Shown here one piece after another: positions 59,629-64,000 of a DNA stretch of 64,000 bases; position 1 is the stretch's first letter; the number at the start of each line of letters is the position of its first letter. Source of the stretch: Chryseobacterium sp. Leaf405 (GTDB taxonomy: Bacteria; Bacteroidota; Bacteroidia; Flavobacteriales; Weeksellaceae). Below the pieces are notes generated by a model that did no database searches, had not been told where the DNA came from, and worked only from the letters and a program-made list of their open reading frames with translations. Made by a program: the position numbers and the translations under genes. The stretch is from assembly GCF_001425355.1 (NCBI RefSeq), contig NZ_LMQN01000003.1, positions 1 through 64,000 on the forward strand, written 5' to 3'.

Positions 59629-60945
59629 ATGAAAAAAATCTTTGTACTATCATTCATATCAGTTGGATATTTCTTAAATGCGCAAAACCTGAGTAACTCA
59701 CCTTACGCAACTTACGGAATTGGAGATGTAAAATATGATAATACGATTGAAACTGCCTCTATGGGAGGTATATCAACTGCATTCATTAGTGATTTCACTA
59801 GTAATTTTAATTTTGCAAACCCAGCAAATAACGCAAATTTCGAGCTTACAAGTATAAAGCTGGAAGCTACCAACGAAAACAATTATTTCAAAACTGATTA
59901 TAATAATACGAAGGCTACAAAACATTCTACGTATTTATCTAATATTTCATTGGCTTTTCCTTTGTCTCAAAAGCTGAAAATGGGACTTTCTTATCAACCT
60001 TATAGTTCAAAAAGTTATGATATCCTAAGCCCGATAACGACTACTACAGAAGGAACTGTAACCACTATAGGAGCCAACAGATTTAAAGGAAGCGGAACTT
60101 TGAATACCGCTCAGATTGCTTTAGGATATAAAGTAAACGATAAATTTGCAGTGGGAGTAAGAGCTAATTATTATTTTGGAAACCTTTACGATCTTAATGA
60201 ATTAGCATATGCTGATGCAGAATTGATTAACGGTTATGAAACAAAGAATAATATCAAAAACTTCAACTTTACATTAGGAGCGAGCTATCAAAATTTAAAT
60301 ACAAGTACTGACAGAAAATTTACATTGGGAGCTACGACTACTTTTGGAAACACAAGTAAAATGAGCGCTGATTATAGAAACACTACTTATTTCTATGACG
60401 CCACAGGAACTGTAAAAAATAATGAGACAGTAATAGAAGAAAAAAATACAAGCACTAAAAATCTTCTCCCTTTACAAGCATCCATTGGTGCGGGATACGG
60501 AGAAGAAAACAAATGGTTTGTATCTTTGCAGGGAGATTATAAAAAAGGAGAATCTATTAATAATTTTGGAACGACAATAGATCTACAGGATACGTACAGA
60601 ATTTCTGCCGGAGGTTGGTATCTACCTAATTACAACAATTTCAGAAGCTATTTTTCAAGAATCGTTTACAGATATGGTGCTTTCTATGAGAGAGGAAATC
60701 TTTCTATCAACGATGCTGGTAAGCTTGATCCAAACGGAACAAGTATTAACAAAGTCGGTATTTCTGCCGGTGTTCTTCTTCCATTCAAAACCAGCAGTAT
60801 CACAAGAATGAGCGGTCTTGAGTTGGGTATAGAATTAGGAAAAAGAGGAACCACCAAAAATAATCTGATCAATCAAAACTACGTTAACGTAAGAGTTGGT
60901 TTCAATTTTGCTGATAAATGGTTCAGAAAGACTTTATATAACTAA
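59629..60945 (+). CDS. Outer membrane beta-barrel protein
   Basis: The 438-residue protein has a signal peptide (MKKIFVLSFISVGYFLNAQ), then GIGDVKYDNTIETASMGG and alternating hydrophobic strands to a C-terminal aromatic end (FADKWFRKTLYN). The N-terminal ASMGGIS block and overall look recall FadL/OmpP1-type and related porins of Bacteroidota; substrate unknown. It is followed after one base by lptC, suggesting an envelope-assembly connection. Confidence 0.8.
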   Translation: MKKIFVLSFISVGYFLNAQNLSNSPYATYGIGDVKYDNTIETASMGGISTAFISDFTSNFNFANPANNANFELTSIKLEATNENNYFKTDYNNTKATKHSTYLSNISLAFPLSQKLKMGLSYQPYSSKSYDILSPITTTTEGTVTTIGANRFKGSGTLNTAQIALGYKVNDKFAVGVRANYYFGNLYDLNELAYADAELINGYETKNNIKNFNFTLGASYQNLNTSTDRKFTLGATTTFGNTSKMSADYRNTTYFYDATGTVKNNETVIEEKNTSTKNLLPLQASIGAGYGEENKWFVSLQGDYKKGESINNFGTTIDLQDTYRISAGGWYLPNYNNFRSYFSRIVYRYGAFYERGNLSINDAGKLDPNGTSINKVGISAGVLLPFKTSSITRMSGLELGIELGKRGTTKNNLINQNYVNVRVGFNFADKWFRKTLYN

Positions 60946-60946
60946 A

Positions 60947-61540
60947 ATGAAGTTGTTCAAAAACATATCATATAAAAAAAATATAGCATACCTTTTTAGT
61001 TGTGCTATATTTTTTATAATAACATCCTGTGAAGAGGATCTTACCAAATCGAAAGGTAATGAGAATAAAAATTTCCCTTCTGAGGTAATTAAAAATGCAA
61101 ATATTATTCAAAGAGATTCGGGATTTATAACATTGAAAGCGAAAGCTCCACTTATTGAAAAATATCAATTAATTGACAGTCCATATACCGTTGCTAAAAA
61201 AGGAATTGATATTCAGTTTTTTGATAAGAAAAATCCAAAAGTTCCCGGAACGATTAAAGCAGATTATGCCAGAATTTTTGAATATAAAAAGTTCTACGAA
61301 GCAAAAGGTAATGTGAAAATTACAACCAATGAAGGTCAAAAATTTGCCATGCAAAGCGTTTATTGGGATCAGAGAAAAAACCGCATCTACACTCACGACA
61401 CGGTTTACGTAACAACAGAAGATGGTTCTACACTAATCGGAACCCACGGAATGACGGCTAAAGATGATTTCTCAGAATACGTTTTTTATCAAAATTCGGG
61501 AGACTTCAGCACCAGCAAATTATCAGAATCTAAAAAATAA
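60947..61540 (+). CDS. lptC: LPS export protein LptC
   Basis: From the ATG at 60947 the product has 197 residues. It has a lipoprotein-type signal (IFFIITSC, Cys near 24). The OstA-like beta-jellyroll holds KNANIIQRDSGFITLKAKAPLIEKY, IKADYARIFEYKKFYEAKGNVKI and WDQRKNRIYTHDTVYV. It bridges the LptB2FG complex to LptA. The start is one base after the previous stop, so the genes are coupled; an earlier in-frame ATG lies inside that gene and is rejected. Confidence 0.9.
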   Translation: MKLFKNISYKKNIAYLFSCAIFFIITSCEEDLTKSKGNENKNFPSEVIKNANIIQRDSGFITLKAKAPLIEKYQLIDSPYTVAKKGIDIQFFDKKNPKVPGTIKADYARIFEYKKFYEAKGNVKITTNEGQKFAMQSVYWDQRKNRIYTHDTVYVTTEDGSTLIGTHGMTAKDDFSEYVFYQNSGDFSTSKLSESKK

Positions 61541-61544
61541 ATCT

Positions 61545-62588
61545 ATGATTTTCCAGGCTATTGGCTTAATGTCCGGAACGAGTTTAGATGGCTTGGATAT
61601 TTGCTTTGTCAAGTTTGAAAAAACAACATCTTGGAATTTTGAAATTGTAAAAGCTGAAACAGTTCCCTATCCTTCATATTGGGAAGATCAACTCAAAAAT
61701 TCTATCCATTTTTCTGCTGAAAAACTATTGGAACTCAATTCAGAATATGGCTTTTATTTAGGGGAAACGGTTAAAAATTTTATTCAAAAACATCAGCTTG
61801 AAGATATAGATTTAATTGCTTCTCATGGTCATACCGTATTTCATCAGCCTCATAAAAAATTCACTCTGCAAATTGGCGACGGAAGAGCCATTAAAATAGA
61901 AACAGGCTTACCTGTAATTTATGATTTCCGAAGTCAGGATGTTTTAATGGGCGGAAACGGTGCTCCCCTTGTCCCAATCGGTGACGAATTATTATTTTTT
62001 CAATATGATGCCTGTCTCAATTTAGGTGGATTTTCCAACATATCCTTAAAAGTTAACAATCAAAGAATAGCTTTCGATATTGCTCCAGTCAATATTGTCT
62101 TGAATCTTTTTGCTCAAAAATTCAACAAAAATTTTGATGAAAATGGTGATTTAGCACGAAAAGGGACAATTAATAAAGATTTGTTGGCAAAATTAAATTC
62201 ATTAGAATTTTACAATCAATCTTATCCAAAATCATTAGGAATTGAATGGTGCAATGAAAATATTTTTCCGTTATTTGAAAGTATTGAAGCAATAGATATT
62301 CTGGCAACCTTTACTGAACATATTGCTCAGCAGATTTCAAACGTTTTTAATGAATATCAACTAAAAAATGTTCTTTTTACGGGTGGTGGAACTTTTAACC
62401 ACTATTTAATTGAAAAAATTAAGTCTAAAACCAACACCGAAATTATCATTCCTGAAAAACAGATCATTGAATATAAAGAAGCTTTAATCTTCGCATTGAT
62501 GGGTATTTTAAGATTGAATAATGAAATAAACATACTTTCATCTTCAACGGGAAGTTCGCAGGATCACAGTTCGGGAATTATCGCATAA
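61545..62588 (+). CDS. anmK: Anhydro-N-acetylmuramic acid kinase
   Basis: From the ATG at 61545 the product has 347 residues, starting MIFQAIGLMSGTSLDGLDI (phosphate-binding GLMSGTSxDG). Further blocks are SHGHTVFHQP, DFRSQDVLMGGNGAPLVP, NLGGFSNIS, FDIAPVN and LFTGGGTFN. It phosphorylates and opens anhydroMurNAc, recycling peptidoglycan. It starts 4 bases after lptC; earlier in-frame starts lie within lptC and are rejected. Confidence 0.94.
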   Translation: MIFQAIGLMSGTSLDGLDICFVKFEKTTSWNFEIVKAETVPYPSYWEDQLKNSIHFSAEKLLELNSEYGFYLGETVKNFIQKHQLEDIDLIASHGHTVFHQPHKKFTLQIGDGRAIKIETGLPVIYDFRSQDVLMGGNGAPLVPIGDELLFFQYDACLNLGGFSNISLKVNNQRIAFDIAPVNIVLNLFAQKFNKNFDENGDLARKGTINKDLLAKLNSLEFYNQSYPKSLGIEWCNENIFPLFESIEAIDILATFTEHIAQQISNVFNEYQLKNVLFTGGGTFNHYLIEKIKSKTNTEIIIPEKQIIEYKEALIFALMGILRLNNEINILSSSTGSSQDHSSGIIA

Positions 62589-62612
62589 AAAAACCTCCAT
62601 TTCTGAAGGTTC
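62587..62612 (-). terminator. Terminator of the SRPBCC gene
   Basis: AACCT / AGGTT stem with loop including CAGAAATG, followed on the minus strand by TTTTTTT. Confidence 0.6.
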
Positions 62613-62617
62613 CTATT

Positions 62618-63007
62618 TTATTTATAAGCTTCGATCTTATCTGTCAAAGTATTGATAAAATTCTGCAGTGGTTTTTCCACCATCATTTTGATAAACGGAT
62701 TAAATTTTCCTTCAAACAACATCTGAACTTCTGTCTGATTTTCATTAAGAGGATTCAAAGTTGCAGTGAGAGAAAAGTCTAAACTTGAACTTGCAGACTT
62801 CAAAACTGCCTTTTGATCATTCACTTCATCAATTTTCAAAGCAATTTCAGGCATTCCCTGAAGACCAAATTTGAAGCCATCTTCTCTTGTTTCAAACTTC
62901 TGAAGCCCGTCCGGCATAAAATCTTTATAATTTTCAGGAGATTTTAGTACTTCAACCAACTCTTTAGATGATTTATTGACAATAATTTTTCGTCCTTCTA
63001 AATTCAT
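62618..63007 (-). CDS. SRPBCC-fold protein
   Basis: The 129-residue protein looks like a START/SRPBCC (polyketide cyclase-like) fold: MNLEGRKIIVNKSSKELVEVLKSPENYKDFMPD, then beta strands and a C-terminal helix (FINTLTDKIEAYK). Such proteins bind a small hydrophobic ligand in a cavity. Ligand unknown. Divergent from the NUDIX gene with a 36-base gap. Confidence 0.8.
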   Translation of the reverse strand: MNLEGRKIIVNKSSKELVEVLKSPENYKDFMPDGLQKFETREDGFKFGLQGMPEIALKIDEVNDQKAVLKSASSSLDFSLTATLNPLNENQTEVQMLFEGKFNPFIKMMVEKPLQNFINTLTDKIEAYK

Positions 63008-63043
63008 TTCTTTATTTTTGTATTTAATTCTTAATTATTACAA

Positions 63044-63658
63044 ATGTATAAAGTTTTTGTCAACGAAAAAAAATTATTGCTGTCTGCACAATCAGAAAAT
63101 CTGGAAAAGACGCTTGAATACGAAAACTTCACAAGCCTGGAGATCGCTTTGGATCTTTTAGAGAATACATCTGTAAAGGAATTGAACGTTTTCGGTGAAA
63201 ATATTGACGAAATCTGGTCTGAATTCCAAAAGCTTTTTAGAATTGTTGAAGCTGCTGGAGGACTTGTTAATAATCCTGACGGCGAAATTCTTTTCATTAA
63301 AAGATTAGGAAAATGGGATCTTCCGAAGGGGAAAATGGAGAAAGGTGAATCCCGCGAGGAATCTGCTGTGAGAGAAATTGAAGAAGAAACCGGACTAAAA
63401 GATGTTGAATTGATACAATTTATCAATACTACTTATCATATTTATGTCGAAAGAAATGGTAAAAAAATCTTGAAGTGTACGCATTGGTTTGAGATGAATT
63501 TCGATGGTGAAGACACTTCAAAACCACAGATTGAAGAAGGAATTACTGAAGTTGCCTGGAAAAATGCCGATCAAATTGAGCATGAAGTTTTTCCAAGCAC
63601 TTTCAAGAATATCAAACTGATTGTAAAAGAATTCAGAAGTACACAAAGCCCTAAATAA
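63044..63658 (+). CDS. NUDIX hydrolase
   Basis: The 204-residue protein carries a complete NUDIX box at about residues 96-118 (GKMEKGESREE...REIEEETG, pattern GX5EX7REUXEEXGU). The N-terminal 75 residues are an extra domain. It hydrolyses nucleoside diphosphates linked to another group; substrate unknown. Its end overlaps the convergent murF by 8 bases. Confidence 0.9.
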   Translation: MYKVFVNEKKLLLSAQSENLEKTLEYENFTSLEIALDLLENTSVKELNVFGENIDEIWSEFQKLFRIVEAAGGLVNNPDGEILFIKRLGKWDLPKGKMEKGESREESAVREIEEETGLKDVELIQFINTTYHIYVERNGKKILKCTHWFEMNFDGEDTSKPQIEEGITEVAWKNADQIEHEVFPSTFKNIKLIVKEFRSTQSPK

Positions 63659-64000
63659 AATCTAAGGATTTTTCTAACGCAATTCCTCTTGAACCTTTTA
63701 ATAAAATATTTTCCGACTGGATTTTGTTCAGTTTTAGATATTCTATTAATTCGGCCGTACTTTCAAAAGCTTTTTGAGAGGAATTTACAGTTTTAAAGTT
63801 TTTCCCGACGGTAATAATTTCGTTAAAACCCAGTTCTAGAGCCAGCTTCAGAATATTTTCGTGCTCTTGTTCGCTTTCTTCACCAAGTTCAAGCATATCA
63901 CCAATAATGATTGTTTTTGATCCTTCAAAAGTTATAAAATTAAGCAAAGAAGCATTCATGGAACTTGGATTTGCGTTGTAAGTATCCAAAACTAAAGTTC
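63651..64000 (-). CDS. murF: MurF, C-terminal part (cut by window edge)
   Basis: The frame runs to the window edge. Visible are TLVLDTYNANPSSMNASL (typical of MurF domain 3), IIIGDMLELGEES and SENILLKGSRGIALEKSL near the end. The ligase adds D-Ala-D-Ala to UDP-MurNAc-tripeptide. The first and ATP-binding domains lie beyond base 64000. The gene converges on the NUDIX gene with an 8-base overlap and no room for a terminator between. Confidence 0.9.
   Translation of the reverse strand, partial: TLVLDTYNANPSSMNASLLNFITFEGSKTIIIGDMLELGEESEQEHENILKLALELGFNEIITVGKNFKTVNSSQKAFESTAELIEYLKLNKIQSENILLKGSRGIALEKSLDFI

Noticed and set aside
1..64000. tRNA, rRNA, CRISPR array or transposase
   Set aside because: No cloverleaf, rRNA segment, regular repeat array or transposase motif was recognised by reading.

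Overview
The window is low-GC, gene-dense DNA from a member of Bacteroidota, class Flavobacteriia, most likely Chryseobacterium or a close relative. Evidence: promoter -7 boxes of the TAnnTTTG type, weak Shine-Dalgarno sequences, secreted proteins starting with short signal peptides that end in AQ or SQ (including a QVGI-type secreted protein), DUF6705-like, DUF6526-like and DUF2652-like proteins, and several dispersed intergenic repeats. No rRNA, tRNA, CRISPR array, transposase or prophage module was seen.

Layout. 1-2.5 kb: a small secreted protein gene behind a large lipoprotein with a JAMM-like HTHP motif. This pair is partly duplicated, leaving a fossil tail of the lipoprotein gene. 2.7-4.1 kb: an XRE regulator and a pirin. 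4.4-10.6 kb (minus strand): a Crp/Fnr regulator, a receiver-like protein, a CPA1 Na+/H+ antiporter, a cupin, an MhqD-like hydrolase, two MhqO/MhqE-like dioxygenases and a GNAT, which looks like a quinone/electrophile defence cluster. Pirin and the first dioxygenase share an identical 21-bp palindromic element upstream. 11.0-13.9 kb: metNIQ methionine importer, preceded by a Met/Cys-rich leader peptide and a terminator that has a competing antiterminator. 14.2-22.0 kb: GH3 beta-glucosidase, small proteins, an MFS exporter divergent from an Lrp regulator, and two oxidoreductases. 22.4-26.0 kb: a propeller/Y_Y_Y sensor kinase with a LuxR-type response regulator.

26.8-32.0 kb: a DUF1826-like protein, a serine hydrolase, an FAD/NAD(P) protein and a two-DxG aspartic protease-like protein. 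32.2-43.9 kb: mnmE, aminopeptidase P, topoisomerase IB, pruA, small lipoproteins, a thioredoxin-fold protein and a secreted protein with a peptidase S74 chaperone domain. 44.1-52.8 kb: fabH, a CorA transporter, a patatin, DUF2199, an ABM-domain protein, tag, AraC, an SDR and a hypothetical. 52.8-58.0 kb: a TetR-TolC-EmrA-EmrB efflux operon, interrupted by a 251-bp unit that is flanked by inverted repeats and encodes a Met-rich peptide. 58.2-64.0 kb: holB, an outer-membrane protein, lptC, anmK, an SRPBCC protein, a NUDIX hydrolase and the 3' part of murF.

The most notable observation is the metNIQ leader. A 32-residue peptide with clustered Met and Cys codons overlaps the left arm of a 9-bp antiterminator, and that antiterminator excludes an 11-bp intrinsic terminator. 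This is the layout of classical translation-coupled attenuation. Other non-gene signals are a palindrome shared upstream of a QVGI-type gene and its decayed paralogue near a two-component system, the Met-rich insert in the efflux operon, a candidate small RNA upstream of mnmE, and a roughly 200-bp nested palindromic repeat.
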